Assembly (NCBI GenBank): GCA_036936605.1
Contig: JAUPFV010000004.1
Coordinates: 288,962,009-289,026,008, forward strand
Direction of reading: 5' to 3'
DNA length: 64,000 nt
Source of the DNA: Limnanthes douglasii subsp. nivea
Lineage: Eukaryota > Streptophyta > Magnoliopsida > Brassicales > Limnanthaceae
The position numbers and the translations under genes are program-made. Below are positions 23,436 to 36,311 of the stretch, one piece after another. Position 1 is the first letter of the stretch; each line of letters starts with the position of its first letter. The notes under the pieces are model-generated. The model was given only the letters and a program-made list of their open reading frames with translations. It made no database searches and was not told where the DNA came from.

Positions 23436-26430
23436 ATGTTTACAGCAAGAACAGCATTGATCAAAGGCGGTTGGCTCAACCTTTCGGAGTTGGAGAAAGC
23501 ACAAAGGGTCGAGAAGGAAAAACGACTGGCAGCAGGGCTACCATCGTCGCCTGTTGAGAAACCAGCCTCCTCTGTTGCAGAATCTGATAGAGGCTCATCC
23601 TCTTCAAAAGGTACCAAGCCCAGAAAGCTCTTTCAATCCACCCTTTCTCCCATAGTATCTGGTTCCTCAGTTCAGGAGTCAATACCAGCTGTTGAACCAG
23701 GAGTTACCGTTACAAGTGTTAGGAAAAAATCATCTTTTATTGCCATGGGGTCTGACTCTGACCATTCTCCGGAGAAATTAGTCATCAAAAGGCCAAGCCG
23801 GTTAGTCAAGGGGCTAACCTCTAAAAATACTCCCTCAAAATCGGGGACAAAGAATAGTGACTCTGGGTCTGGAGTGCCCTTTAGAGCTCCCCGGGAGAGG
23901 CTGTCCGGTCCGGAGGCCAGCAGCCCGGCACCCCCCAAAGAATCTTCTGCCTCAGAAACTTAACTTGAGGTGAGAAGTCAGATAAATACGGGCAGGCAAC
24001 AGTCCGGAGGGCAGGCTATGCCAAGCATTAATCCTCCCCGAACCACTTCCACCGAAGTCCCTCCAACAATTATGGAGGAGAGAATGGAAGACTCTACTGA
24101 AGAGGTTCCCTTTGAGTCCGAGTCCTCCGGACAGGCTGATACCACTGCTGCTACTGCTAAAAACGGCAAAAAGAATTTGTACCTAAGGTGCCCGGACCTG
24201 CCGGAGTGCCTTGAGGGGAGAGTGGGGTCGTGCTTTCATAAAGTTGAGTTCAAGTACCTCTTGGCCTTGCAGAAGACCAAGTATGCGTTCATCCATACTT
24301 CAGACCTGGGTCGATTGCGCACAAAGTAGGGGATACCCGAAAACGTGAAGATAAGGATCCCCATTGATCCGGAGACCCCAATGGATTGTAAACGAAACGA
24401 GATAGTCTTCTTTACGGAGCTATTTAACTGGGGGCTCAGGTTCCCACTAGACCCGGAGATTGTGCGCTACTTCCACCTGGTCAAGCTCTGCCCAACACAG
24501 CTAAGCCCCAATGGTTGGTTCACCTTAATGTCATGTATTATGGCATCTAGGCTATCAGGGATCCCTCTTCCTATGGAAGAGTTCGCTGCAGTGGTCAACC
24601 TGTGCAAGCATCATCAGTTCCCCTTCTACCATTTCAACATGGGGAACGATCTCAAAGCTGTTGATGATCTCCTGGAGTCGGAGAGCAAATGAAGGAGCCA
24701 ATTCTTGTTTGTCAGTGGCTCATGGGAAAACGGCAAGATAATCAAGGCCGGAGAGAATCCAAGCCTTCTCAGGAGTAGATGGAGGAGTGACCGTAAGTTT
24801 TTTACTTCAAGTTTCTGTTCGAATCTCTCTTTTCTTTTTTTTAAAGTTAAATTTGTACTAACCAATTTCTCTTTTGTTTTATCAGAGCTGCCAAAGGAGT
24901 TCGGGGACTACCTGAAGGCCGGACAGACTACCTGTGGCAAAATCAATGCATGGGCTGCAGAGAACTGGGAGAACCGATTCCACAAGGCCTTCACCACTGG
25001 AAACCTAGCAAGGTCCCATCTGTGGAACACAACAGGTCGGATTGACCTAACTTGGGAGGAGCTCACCACCCAGCCTGATGAAGACATTGTGCTGAGAAGG
25101 TCCCACGAGCTGGATGGGACACTCTACCTGCCTGCCCGGGCCAAAGCCAAAAGAAAAATGAAGGGCCGAAGAAAAGGCAAGAAGGTGGCAGGTGATACTG
25201 AGAAGGAGGCCCCAACAGATCCAGAGGGGCCAACACAAGTTCAAATTGATGCAGCCCTTTTACAAGTGGTGGAGCAGGAGAGTGAAAAGCAGGAAGTGAA
25301 CCTCCCAAAACCTCCAAGGGCATCCAAGAGGACTCGCAAGCAAGCAAGTGAAGGTGCTGATAGGGAAGCCAAGAAGAAAAAGACTTCCCAAGGGGATGAG
25401 CTTGCTCTCCGGGACCCGGAGCCCTCTTTCCCTACTGACCCGACACTGGCCGAAGAGATCCCAAGGGACTTTCAAGAAGAGATTCCAAGAGAATTCCATA
25501 CTGATGAGGTTGAGGGGGGGAGAGCTTAATTTGGATGAAGTGGACATCACCGGTCTGGGTGGACTTGGTGAATATTTCCTCGGCCTGCCTAGAGACGAGT
25601 TTGCAGGGCCCTACATCCCTCCGAGCAGCTCCAATACGATCAATTTTAACGGTAAGACTTTCATGTTTTCTAGTGAGAAGGACACTATAGCCCACTCTCT
25701 ACTTAGTAATGTGCAGCCAGTTCTCACATTGGAGAGGCAAGTCCGGAGTCAAGCAGACACTATCAAAGACCTCAAGTCTGATAAAGAAAAGCTGTCTGGA
25801 GACCTCCGCACTGCCACCACCAATGCTGACTTGCTTAAGGAAGCAAATGAGGAGCTTAAGAAGAAGTAAAATGAAAGCAACACAAAAGTCGCCACCCTAG
25901 AAGAAACCATAAAAGATCTTCAGGATAAGCTGTCCGGAATGGAGAAGGACCTGACTACCTCAAGGGGAGAAACTGCAGCAAAGGAGAAGCTCATCACCAA
26001 CCTGACCACTGACAAGATCGCTTTAGAAAATGCAGTGACTTAGGCTGCTGAAGAGAAGGCTGCTTTGGTGAGGGACCAAGAGGCAACAATCAAGGCCAAG
26101 ATCAACGCCTATGCCAGGGAGATGATACAAAGTGAGGAGCTAATGATTCAAAGGGTGAAGTCTGATATGGTTCTCTTGTTTCACGAAAAATTCCCGAAGA
26201 GGAGACTGGGGGGCTTATGGCGCTATGTGGATGATGATGACCTTCCATATTATACTATGGTTGACGAGGGATATTCCAGTGAGTCCTCATCTGATAATGA
26301 AGAGGAAACCGGAGAGAGCCTAGGTGAAGAAGAGATTGATCCCAAGGGCAAGAAGATAGTCGAAGAGAAGAGCGACATCAAGGGAGAGAAAGCAGATGAG
26401 GGAGAGCCATCTTCAAAGGCTCAACCTTAA
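23436..26430 (+). pseudogene. Element C antisense gene (gypsy-type transposon domain)
   Basis: Frame of about 967 codons opposite to C's gag-pol. Exon 1 is 23436-24792 and exon 2 is 24886-26430. The N-terminus is Ser/Pro/Lys-rich and poorly conserved. At about 24180-24710 lies the conserved globular part, with NWGLRFPLDPEIVRYF and PNGWFTLMSCIMASRL, resembling the Pfam 'putative gypsy type transposon' domain. After the intron come NLARSHLW and a Lys-rich stretch, then a long coiled coil and the tail FPKRRLGGLWRYVDDDDL and an acidic end. Stops at 23961, 24327, 24690, 25867 and 26041, and a frameshift at the G run near 25515, show decay. Function unknown; a nuclear DNA- or chromatin-related role is only a guess. 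Confidence 0.8.
24793..24885 (+). other. Intron of element C antisense gene
   Basis: Donor GAC-C|GTAAGT, a TACTAAC branch site at 24856-24862, a pyrimidine-rich tract and acceptor TTTTATCAG|AGCTG. Length is 93 bp, phase 1. It interrupts the frame at the same place and phase as the introns of A (38385-38459) and B (34712-34890). Because 93 is a multiple of three without a stop, the unspliced form stays open. Confidence 0.8.
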
Positions 26431-26896
26431 TTTATAATTTATTTTGTTTATCTTTCATTCAAACTAAAGTCCTTGGAAGGCCAAGGCACTCTTTTTGTGA
26501 TGGTGTCCGTATTATTCGGACAGATTTTTTGTGCTGTACCCAAACTTGTTCAAAAAGTCCTTGGAAGGCCAAGGCAATTTTAAGTTGTTGAATGAATGTT
26601 TTTATTTTGCTCAACCATCCTCTTCTTTCATTATTTTTTTAGTTTAGATAGCTGGAATTTAAGTAGCTTTGAGTTATTGCATTGTGAGAGTGTTTAAGAT
26701 TCTCCGGCTAGAGTTTAAATAGCCCTTAGGACTTTCAGTCCGGATAGTATGACAAGGGATAGAATTCTGAAAATACTTAGAAAAATTTGAAGAAGGCATC
26801 AAATTTCATTGAAAGCTCTTCGTGCCACCGAAGAGGGGAAGGTATGCCCCCAAATATTTACATGGATGTTTAAACAAGTAAATATTTACACAAGTA
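26431..26896. other. Element C spacer between antisense gene and integrase end
   Basis: Non-coding tail-to-tail region. It contains repeats of AAGTCCTTGGAAGGCCAAGG (near 26466 and 26556), also seen after D's antisense gene (near 51924 and 51999), and a degenerate form of the post-integrase block near 26800-26860 on the minus strand. Confidence 0.5.
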
Positions 26897-29800
26897 TTAT
26901 TCCAAATACATTCGAAGGTGCTCAATATTCCAGGGGTGAGTTAAAACCCTGACATCTTTGTCTTCCAACCAATAAGTCCCGGGCTTGATTCTTTCAACTA
27001 CAGTATACGGACCCTCCCATGTTGGGGCCAGCTTTCCGAAGAGCTTTTCCTTAGTATGCAAGAAGACCTTCCTTAATACTTTGTCCCCTGGTTGGAAATC
27101 TCTTCTTTTAACCTTAGAAGCAAACCTGCTTCTCATCAAGCCCTAATAGTGTGTCACTCTAAGATGAGCTTTAACCCATCTCTAAGATGAGCTTTAACCC
27201 ATCAAATCAAGTTGATTTCTAATTGCCATTTCATTAGCGTGTCCGGAGAAGTTGTGAATACAAAAGGAAGGGAGTGTCTTTTCTATGGGAGCTACTGCAT
27301 CCATTCCATAGACCAAGGCAAAGGGAGACTCTTGTGTTGCAGCCCCAGGTGTTGTCCGGTAGGCCCACAAGACTTCTTGTAGATAACTAGGCCACTTCTC
27401 AGCAACCCCTTCCAAATTCTTCTTTAACCCGGACAGTATAGTTCTATTAGCCACTTCAACCTGCCCATTGGCTTGTGGGTGGAAAGGTGAAGAAAAGCAG
27501 TGTTGTATACCCCTTGAGGCACAAAAGCTTTCCATTTCTCTATTGTCAAACTGTGGCCTATTGTCTGTTGTTATCCTCTGTTGGACACCAAATCTGCAAC
27601 ATATGTTGGACAGAATAAATTTTATGACAGCTATTGATGTTGTCCCTGCCAGAGGGGCTGCTTCTATCCACTTCGAGAAGTAGTCAATGGCCACAATTAT
27701 AGTTTTACGCCCTCCGGACGCCACAGGGAGAGGCCCAACCAAGTCCAATCCCCATCGAGCAAAAGGGATGGGCTCAGAAATTGACTCCAAGGGAATGGCT
27801 GGTATATGAATTTCATTGCTGTACCTCTGGCATGGGTCACACCTTCTTACCAGCTCCTTAGCATCTTTCATGATTGATGGCCAATAGTATCCGGAGAGTA
27901 ACACTCTTCTTGTTAAAGCTCTGAATCCACAATGGGTTGATCCCTCACCATCATGCAATTCGGAGAGGACCATTTGTGACTCAGTATCCCCTAAACAGCG
28001 TAGGAGAGGTTTACTATAGGATTTTTTGTACAAAACTTCTCTCAACATAATAAAACCAAGAGCCTTGTGTTTCAATGTTCTGGCTTGTGACTTATCTGAG
28101 GGCATAATACCATCGGACAGATATTGTATGAGAGGAGATCTCCAGTCTTGAGGCCGGCTCACTTGTATTTCAAAAACCTCCTCTTTTCCACCCTCACTGA
28201 GTTGAATAGAAGGGCTTTCAAGCACATGGATCCATGGGTAGGACTCCGTATATGCTATTGTTGTCAATGAGTCTGCTAGCTCATTTTCTGCCCGAGGAAT
28301 ATGCTCATAGACAACAGCCTAAACTTTAACGCTTCATTTTTTAGGAGGAGTAAATATTTTACCAACTGCTCCTTTCTAGCCTCAGATTGGCCTAAGGCAT
28401 GGTGGACAAGTAACTGGGAGTCACTCAGAAGCTTGACCCTTTTAGCCCCACAGATGTGGGCCAATTTCAACCCAGCTATAGCTGCTTCGTATTCAGACTC
28501 GTTATTAGACGCCCTGAAAGCAAAACAAATAGCTTGGTACATGCTGTCCCCATATGGGGAAGTGAGACATATTCCTGCCCCACATCCCATGGTGCTAGAC
28601 CCTCCGTCTGTTCGGACAATCCACACTTTCTTGTCTTTTGAATCAGTAGGTTGCTCTGAATCCCTATCGGAGTGGAATTCAACCAGAAAATCAGCCACAG
28701 CTTGGGTTTTTACTGCTGTTCGGGGGGCAAAGTCTATGTCGAAGTCCCCCAACTCCACTGACCACTTCGTCATTCTGCTTGAAATGTCTGCTTTTTGAAG
28801 GACATTCTTTAAAGGAAAAGATGTCCGGACGACGATAGGATGAGCCTGGAAGTAAGGCCTCATTTTTCTTGCAGCTATCACCAGAGCTAATGCCAGTTTT
28901 TCGAGTTTCAAGTAATGTCTCTCAACATCAATCAAGCTTTTGCTGATGTAGTACACTGGGTAGGGACAACCATCGACCTCTCTTACCAACACGGCACTGA
29001 TGGCACGATTTGAAACGGCCAGATACACAATAAGGGTCTCCCCGTCAACTGGTTTGAACAAAGTTTTAGGAGAGGAGAGATATTTTTTGATTTCATTGAA
29101 TGCCTCACCACACTGCGGGGTCCATTCGAAACCCTTTGCACCCTTCAAAGTCTGAAAGAATGGAGCGCACCTGTCCGAAGACCTTGAGATAAATCTGTTT
29201 AAGGCAGCTAACCTCCCCGTTAATCGATGAACTTCTTTAATATTTCTGGGTGGCTCCATTTGGAAAAGAGCATTGAGCTGGTCCGGGTCGGGCTGTATTC
29301 CATGCTCACTGATGATATACCCTAAGAACTTCCCGGACTATACTCTGAACACACACTTTGCAGGGTTTAGTTTTAAATTCACTTTTGCCAAGTTGGCAAA
29401 AGTTTCTTGGAGATCGGACAAGTGCAACTGCTCATCCACGCTTTTCACCATCATATCGTCAATGTAAACCTCCATATTTCTTCCAATTTGATCAGCAAAT
29501 GCCTCGTTGACTAATCTTTGATAAGTAACCCAGCATTTTTCAAGCCAAAAGGCATCACCTTGTAGCAATGTAGACCCATATCAGTGACAAACGTGGTATG
29601 TTCTTGATCTTTTGGATCTACTTGGATCTGATTGTACCCGGAGAAGGCATCCATGAAGGAGAGCAGTTTGTTCCCAGAAGTAGAGTCTACTAGCTGATCT
29701 ATCCGGGGAACCGGATACAAATCTTTTGGGCAAGCTCTATTAAGATCTGTGAAGTCAATGCACATGCGCCACTTGCCATTTTTCTTCTTTACCAGGACAG

Positions 29801-30134
29801 GATTTGCAGTCCACAAAGGGTACTGAGATTCTTTAATATGCCCCATTTTTGTGAGTCTGTCAACCTCTTGTACTATGACATCAGCCTTTTCTTTCGAGAA
29901 AGCTCTTCTCTTTTGAACCACTAGTGCCACATCTCTTCGGACAGATAGGTGATGGGATATCACCTCTGATGGAACTCTAGTAACATCAGCATTGCACCAA
30001 GCAAAAACGTGCTGATGGTCTTTCAAAAATTTCAACATCTCTCGTTTCAATATTGGTGGCATCTTGGACCCTATCTTGACACTTTTGCCTTCTTCCAAAC
30101 AATGTGTTTCAACCTCTTCAATTGGGATCAACAC
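26897..30134 (-). pseudogene. Element C RT, two RNases H and integrase
   Basis: Read from 30134 downwards. RT has CIDFTDLNRACP, FMDAFSGYNQ and YIDDMM (about 29465), with a frameshift near 29535 and a CAG-to-TAG stop at 29338. RT-linked RNase H and the second RNase H (VRTDGGSSTMG, SDSQLL) span 29259-28276. Integrase (28267-27194) keeps the zinc part (HCGFRAL, RCDPCQRY) and all three catalytic positions: D in GLDLVG, D in TTDNRPQF, E in GQVEVAN. A perfect 23-bp tandem duplication (27158-27203) breaks the frame before the GPY-type C-terminus (26897-27139). Confidence 0.9.
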
Positions 30135-30194
30135 TCCGGGGGTCTCCCTGGGGTCATCAATCTCACCCTCACCCCCAGAAAGGCCCTCAAACTG

Positions 30195-32538
30195 CTATTG
30201 ATCATTTATTCGGACTGCCCCCAGCGTTCGTGGAGCCAAGGCAGTGGCATAGCATTCTCTTGCAACCTTTTGGCTGCTCCGGACAACCCTAACCTGTCCC
30301 TGAACAGCATACTTTAAACACTGATGGACTGTTGAAGCCACTGCATGCATCCTAGAGAGCCAAGATCTCCCTAGAATAGCATTATAGCAAGTGGGACAAT
30401 CCACCACGATGAAGAGTATTCTAACCATTTTCTTGAAAGGGCCCCTGCCCAATAGCACTTCTTCTTCAAACTCCCCGATCACATCGGCTGAGCTGCCCGT
30501 GAAACCCACGATCGATCTGTCTGACTTCTGAATCACAGCTGGATTTTTCATTTTCTTGTAAGTGGTTAGGAAAAGGATATTGGCAGAGCTTCCAGTATCC
30601 ACCAGAATTCGCCTTACCTCATTGCCCCCTATAGATGCTCCTATGACAACAGCATCCTCATGAGGGCCAGCAATATCTCTCAAATCATCCTCATCGAAGA
30701 CTATGAATGGGAATGAGTTTGGTGATTGATAAGATGTCATGCCTCCCTCTAGCTGGGAGGCTAAATTATGAACATGCCTCTTTCTAGAAGAAGCAGTAGG
30801 AGCAGTCATAGTGTCCCCTCCGAAAATCGTCAGTGACTCGAAGAATTTAATGAGCCCGGAGACCGTCCTAGAACACTCCTCTATAGCACCCACCCTATTT
30901 CGTGTTGGATCAGGATTCAAGTACTCAGATTCCACATCGAACCTTTCAACTATTACCATGGCCCCCTCCGGGGCAGCATTACTTGGACCAACCCGGTGAG
31001 TATTGTCAGGCTTGTTGCCTCCCCTTCTTTTAACGTATGCACCTAAATTTCCCCTTTCAATCAAGTTTTGAACCTCTTGTTTCAACGCTATGCAATCATC
31101 AGTGGTATGGCCAATATCATTGTGGTATTGGCAAAAGGAGTTGTTACGATGCTCTCTGGGAGACTGCAAGGTTGCCGGTCTCCGGTAGTGTACCTCATCT
31201 TTTGTTTTATCGAAAATGGTGACCACGCTTTCTTTAAGTTCTGCGAACCACTCCGGTTGGACCCATGGCCCTCTTTTGTTCCTGGATTGTTGACTTTGAG
31301 CAGGAGCAGCTGGCTGAGACTGAGCTTTTGCCCTACCATGCCCCTGTCCGGTTTCTCTAGCTTTGTTCCCGGACTAATTTGGATTTGGAGTTGGTGCCAC
31401 CGGGGTGGATCTCACCTGTCTGTGGACCCTAGTTTTCTTTGTTTCATCAACGTTTATTTGCTTGCCAACCTGATTTAGCAATCCCCCCCCAAGTCATGGC
31501 CTTCTTTCTAGTCACCGAATCATCCAGGTTTCCTGGGTTCAAGCCTTGTCTTAGGGATGCTATTGCCACCTGTTCGAAGCAATCAGCCAACCCATTCTTT
31601 GTGTTCACAAAACGACTTATATACTCCTTCAATGACTTATTTGGCTCCTGGGCACAATGGATTATTGTGTCTCCATTGCCCTTCAGCTCCTTACTCCCCA
31701 CAAACTGCCTCCGAAAGGCTACCCAAAACGTATCAAAATCTTTAATACAACCCTGAGGCAGGCTGTTGTACCATTTCAGAGCACTCCCCGTAAAGGATTG
31801 GGAGAATGCCCTACAAAGTAGTTTATCATCATCATCAAAGTTCATCATGAAGTTCTTGAATTGCTCCAGATGATTGTCCGGATCAGTACTGCCATCGTAC
31901 TTCTCCATCTTAGTACTGTCAAACCTCTTGGGGAGGTTTCCGGACAGGATTTTAGAAGACAGTGGAGACTGCCTCCAATTCCTTCCACGACTGAACACGG
32001 TATCCTCATTAGGAGTTGCAAAGATACCTGGCTCATCGTGGAAAGCAAAAGGATCCATCAGCATCTTGTCCGTATACCTCCGGTGGTGAGATGACCCCTT
32101 TCCAATATGCCTTTTCATTCTTCCATGGTGATCTCTTTTTCTCGAACATTTCTTAACCTGCTTTTGCTTTTTCTTGGTTCGACCCTCATCACTGCTAGAG
32201 GACAAGGATTTTTCATTTCCCTCACTGTCCGAAGAGCTGCCCGAAGATTCTGAACTTGAGTCAGAGCTCTCCACAGGCTTGGACCGGTGAGACTTTTTAG
32301 AACTAGCATGTGTCTTTTTGGTACTCACACGAGTTTTCGAAGCCTCAGGCTCTCTAGGGTTGTCGGTGTGATGAACAACCGATGCCTTGGATTTTTCTTT
32401 CACGCCCATTTTGGCCTTTTCAGCCCTCAGAGCTTCTATCTCAAGCTTTAACCTGTCACGCTCTTGGACAGTATACTCATCGTTTTTTTCCACCACTTCG
32501 AGCAAAGCTGGTGGAAGCTCTGGATTATCCGGATTCAT
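30195..32538 (-). pseudogene. Element C gag and protease
   Basis: Likely start is the ATG at 32538 (MNPDNPELPPALLEV), soon after the primer-binding site; the open frame upstream into the LTR has no supporting homology. A coiled, then Ser/Lys-rich region precedes the core HLEQFKNFMMNFDDDDKLL and WYNSLPQG. The frame shifts at a C run near 31487. The zinc motif CQYHNDIGHTTDDC (31130) and protease DTGSSANILF (about 30590) are intact. Ends at 30195. Gag and protease appear to be in one reading phase separate from RT. Confidence 0.88.
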
Positions 32539-32592
32539 TCGGACAGAATTTCTTGGCAGGTTTTGAATGCTTGATTCAGGCACCTCTCTCTT

Positions 32593-32610
32593 CCCACTGT
32601 GGTCGCCAAT
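32593..32610 (-). other. Element C primer-binding site
   Basis: The minus strand reads TTGGCGACCACAGTGGGA one or two bases after the LTR end CACACCA. Element D has the same arrangement. It differs from the site of A and B, another sign that C and D are a separate family. Confidence 0.75.
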
Positions 32611-32611
32611 T

Positions 32612-33071
32612 TGGTGTGGAAAATAATCGCCTGAGGGTAGGCTAGTAATTTTAAGTGGAGTTTCAAGGTGGTGCAAGGGTGTTTAACGGTGGTGTAAGGG
32701 TGTTTCAAGGTGGAGAGATAATTAAGCAGCTTGGTAGCAGTTAATTTTTCTTACCCATAGTTAATGCTGGTGGTCGGGTATTTATAGTATGATGTTTGGG
32801 CCCTTATGGGCTTTCGGGTCATGTTTAATGGACCCGGGTCACGTTTAAAGACCCATGAGTTCCAAGCAGGAGGGCAGGTAGCTTAGTCAGGAAGTGTTTA
32901 AGTTTTTTAGTACTTTAGTCATAGTTCGAACAGCCTTAAGTTTACAGTGTTCGAAGTGATCTGTCCGGTCCGAATGATATGTCCGATTTATGTGCTTGTA
33001 GCCTGTCCGGTATTCGGAGAGAGTTAGGCTGATTTGCCCTTCCGGGGAGCATGCTGAATTCGGACTCATCA
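32612..33071 (-). repeat. Element C 5' LTR
   Basis: 460 bp, the partner of 22537-22996 with the same ends. TATAAATA on the minus strand at 32779-32786. Confidence 0.93.
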
Positions 33072-33210
33072 GAAGTAATAATTGTTCATTGATCTTACAA
33101 AAGTCGACCGGTCTCATGAAATTAGCACAGTACAACGTGTTCCAGTCATATTACAAAAAGCGTCCCTATTGGGACATACACAAAACAATTAACATATGTG
33201 GCATCTTCCC

Positions 33211-36200
33211 TTAGTCTGATTTTTTCGAAGAGTCACTCCCCTCCGCCTCTGAATCTTCACTCTCACTTACGATTATATGGGGGGGGGGGGGGGGCGAAGT
33301 TCCGAGGGGACTCGCTTCCAAAAAGGCCCTAGGTTATATTCAGGATGCTCAGCATGAATTTGGGTAAGCAAACCAGCTCGAGTAGTGGCATCCCGGGCCT
33401 GCAGCTTACTTGTACATGTTGCTGCATAAGCATCCATAGCTTTGTCTTTCTCTTCCTCGACTTGTCCAGGAAACTTTTCGACCCGTCTCCGCAGCTGATC
33501 TCGGTCTGCCGTCACCGTTCGAAGGGCCTCAGTACATTGAGTGAATCCATCGCAAGCCAAGCGATGTCCCTTTTTATACTCAGCTATCATTAGCTCTTGA
33601 GCATCAGTCTTCTTCTTGTACAAATCCCTCTCCTCTTGACAACACCTCTCCAGCATTATCACATAATTCTCAGAGGCAGAGAGACGCTCGTATAAGGCAT
33701 CAGCTTGGCCCTCGATCACCGCATGTTGCTTCTTGGCCTCCTCGAGCTGAGAGGCAGCCAGCAGCGATTTGAACTTGTAGTGATTTTTGCGTTTCTCAAG
33801 GTGACGCATCTTCTTTCCTCTGTTCACTAAGGTATGCAGCAATCTCCGAAGGGATAGTGAGAACTCATCATCCAAAGGAACTTCAAAAGAGCTCGAGGTA
33901 GACCCTAATGCTGCAGAGTCAAATTCAGAAAACCCGCCTCTAAGCGTCTCTGGGTCAATAAGCTGAGGAGGATTGCTCCGAGGAATAGGGAGATGAGCTA
34001 ATATTGGACTATTTTCTAGGGGGGATGGATGAGAAGCCTCAGTAAGAGGCGAGTGTAGGGATTGCTGAGAATTTTCCCTGGGAGAATGACCACCTCTGTT
34101 CTCCGGTTCACTTGCGCTTTCATGGACCTCTTCCTCAAGACCAGCTTCCTGGTTGTTGTCAGGCGTCTCACCTCCCTCGGATTGTTCTTCGATGGGTTCG
34201 AGGAGGATACCCTTGCCTTTCATATCTCTTTTCTTGACATCCTTCCTCGAAGGACGGATGTGAGCAGGTGGGGGAGGAATGAAGTCCAATGGAGCAGTAT
34301 TGTTTGGTGGAGGGGGAAGAGAATTCGACGCCCCAACATCGTTCGAAGAGGGAGGCCTTTGAGTACTGACAGGCCCTTCGGGGTTTAGCTCTTGGGTTGA
34401 TAACACTTCATCTTCTAGACGATCCCCGAGATGGCTCTGCGAACGGGAGCGCTTGGGCAGGTATATCACTACGTCTTTTTGACTGCACCGCTCCATCACT
34501 TCTCGCTCCGAGGGAGGAGTCATCAGTCCTCTCATACTAATGCGATCGAGGGGATTGAGCCTCCATAATCGACTCCTGGCAAGATTGTTGTCTGTAAAGC
34601 AGAGACGAAATCGGTTGTCCCTGTGTTCCTTTGCCCACAAGCGAAGGTTGGTAAACACAGTTGTAGCACCCTCAACATAATCAGAGTAGGGCTTGGATAT
34701 CCCAGTCATAGCTGCACCAAGTAGCCAACATCAAGACCAATCACAATAATTCGAAGAGGCGTAATAATTCGAAGGAGCCTAAACGCTCGAGGGGGCATAA
34801 TAATTCGAAGGGGCCTAAAACGTTCAAGGAAGCATAATGATTCGAGCAAATGTAAAGTTCGAGGAGGTACAAAAGTTGAGGGGGACTTACATTTCATAGT
34901 CCACGTTAGAGAAAGCTTGTGAGGATTTAAAGGAGTGGCCTCTGACCCGGTCTCCCAGCAACCAGAGAAAAAGAGAAACTGTTGCCTCCATTTCTTATCA
35001 GCCTCTAGTAGATCCTTCAAGACTTTTTGTCCTCGATTGAAGGTTAGAGAATAAAAGGGAAAGTAGGGATTTCTGGCCAAACCAGCAAGGCCAATGAGTT
35101 GCTCTAACGAAAATTCGTGACCTGAAAGCCTCGAGGCCATAATGCAGGCCATCAAAGTAAACCACATGTTGGGACCAACCTGCGAGGGGCAAAGGTCTAT
35201 CTTCGATAAGTATTTAATGAAGAAAGGGTCTAAGGGATACCTTAACCCCCAGTTCATGATTTCTGTGTATACCACCAACTCATTGTCCCTTACTAATAAG
35301 AGTGTCTCTCCTTCTGAGGGGAATCTGATGGTAACGTAAGAGGGGATGCACCATCGAGTCCTTAGCATCGTCTCCTCCTCTTTCGAAAAATACTTGTATT
35401 TGATATTGGCAAGGGCCACCATATTCTTATTTTCGATGCCCCGAATATTGTGACCGACAATACTGTCCAGCTCCAAAGGCAGCACAATATCCCCTTTTGA
35501 TTTTGGAGCAATCCGACGGGCTTGCTCGTCGGATATTAACTGTGATGAAGAGGTTGCAATGTTCGCAGAACTTAAGGAGGGAATTGTAGGCACCTTTGGT
35601 TCGAGGGGCTTTGTGGCAGGTTTCTTCCCTTTGGCATCTCGATTTTCATCTCGCATATTGAGCATGTCCTCCTCGGTAATCAGGGTTTTCGAGGGAGAAA
35701 ATCGAGTTCCATGAACGGTCATGGATGGAGTGGAAGGCAGACTTGACCCGTCTGCTTCATTTCTTCGGGGAGGACTGGCAGAAGTCCTTGGAGGGCTTGT
35801 GGATGTTCTTGTAGAATTTCGGGGAGGACTGATAGAAGTTCGAGGAGGTCTTGTCGACGTCCGAAGAGGGCTCGAAGATCTTTGAGGGAGGTTCTCAAGA
35901 GCTGTTGGTGAAGTAGGTTCCCGAATAACTAAGGGCGCCTCCCTGGAACGTTTTCGATCATGAGAGCCTTTCCTGTCTTTATGGGACTTCTTTCTCTTCC
36001 CGGACGAGTGTTTGTGTTGTCTGTCCTTACCCATCTCTTCGAGGGGGTCGACTCACTGTGCAAGCTTTGTCGAGCGATTTCGCGGGGGATAATTGCGGTC
36101 GAATCTTCCGAGGGAGGCCAGGCACCAAAGAAGGTAGTAATCGATGGTGGGGGACGAGGCCTCACGTCTTCACCGGCAGCAATCCTCTCTTCGAACCTCT

Positions 36201-36246
36201 TACTAATCAAATACCACTCAGGAATTCGACGGGGCTTATTCGCCAG
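33211..36246 (-). pseudogene. Element B antisense gene (gypsy-type transposon domain)
   Basis: Opposite to B's gag-pol. Exon 1 is 36246-34891, exon 2 is 34711-33211. At the position of A's ATG it has CTG, so the start may be lost. Conserved order: RIPEWYLISKRF; ITTFFGAWPP; a Lys/His-rich and a Pro-rich part; the globular domain with IRGIENKNMVALANIKYKYF and MNWGLRYPLDPFFIKYLS, followed by PNMWFTLMACIMASRLSG; after the intron MTGISKPYSDY, NLARSRLWRLNPLDR and KDVVIYLPKRSRSQ; then a coiled coil and an acidic tail. One frame break lies near 36030. A 16-G tract (33279-33294) breaks the frame just before the tail, which ends at 33211. Lengths are nearly the same as in C. Confidence 0.82.
34712..34890 (-). 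other. Intron of element B antisense gene
   Basis: Donor ATGAAA-T|GTAAGT and acceptor TTGGTGCAG|CTATG, 179 bp, phase 1. Splicing leads directly into MTGISKPY, which is also the reading after splicing in A. The intron contains repeated TTCGAATTATTATGC-like units. Confidence 0.8.
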
Positions 36247-36303
36247 CTTTATCTCTCTAGAAATAATTGAACAGAATTTGAGTTAATGAAGAAAGAAGGT
36301 TGG

Positions 36304-36311
36304 TATTTATA
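36304..36311 (-). promoter_or_regulatory. TATA box of element B antisense gene
   Basis: The minus strand reads CACCTATAAATACCAACC about 58 bases upstream of the start position of the antisense frame. It matches the box of A (39790-39797). Confidence 0.65.

Larger units (their letters stand above)
22537..33071 (-). mobile_element. Element C: Tat-type Ty3/Gypsy element nested in B
   Basis: Two 460-bp LTRs (22537-22996 and 32612-33071) differ at only a handful of positions and have TGATGAGTCCG...CACACCA ends in the minus orientation. The target duplication GAAGT is perfect (22532-22536 and 33072-33076). Gag-pol runs on the minus strand (32538 down to 26897); the antisense gene is on the plus strand (23436-26430). 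Length is 10.5 kb. It is the innermost and therefore youngest insertion in the nest, yet it still carries several stops and frameshifts. Confidence 0.93.
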
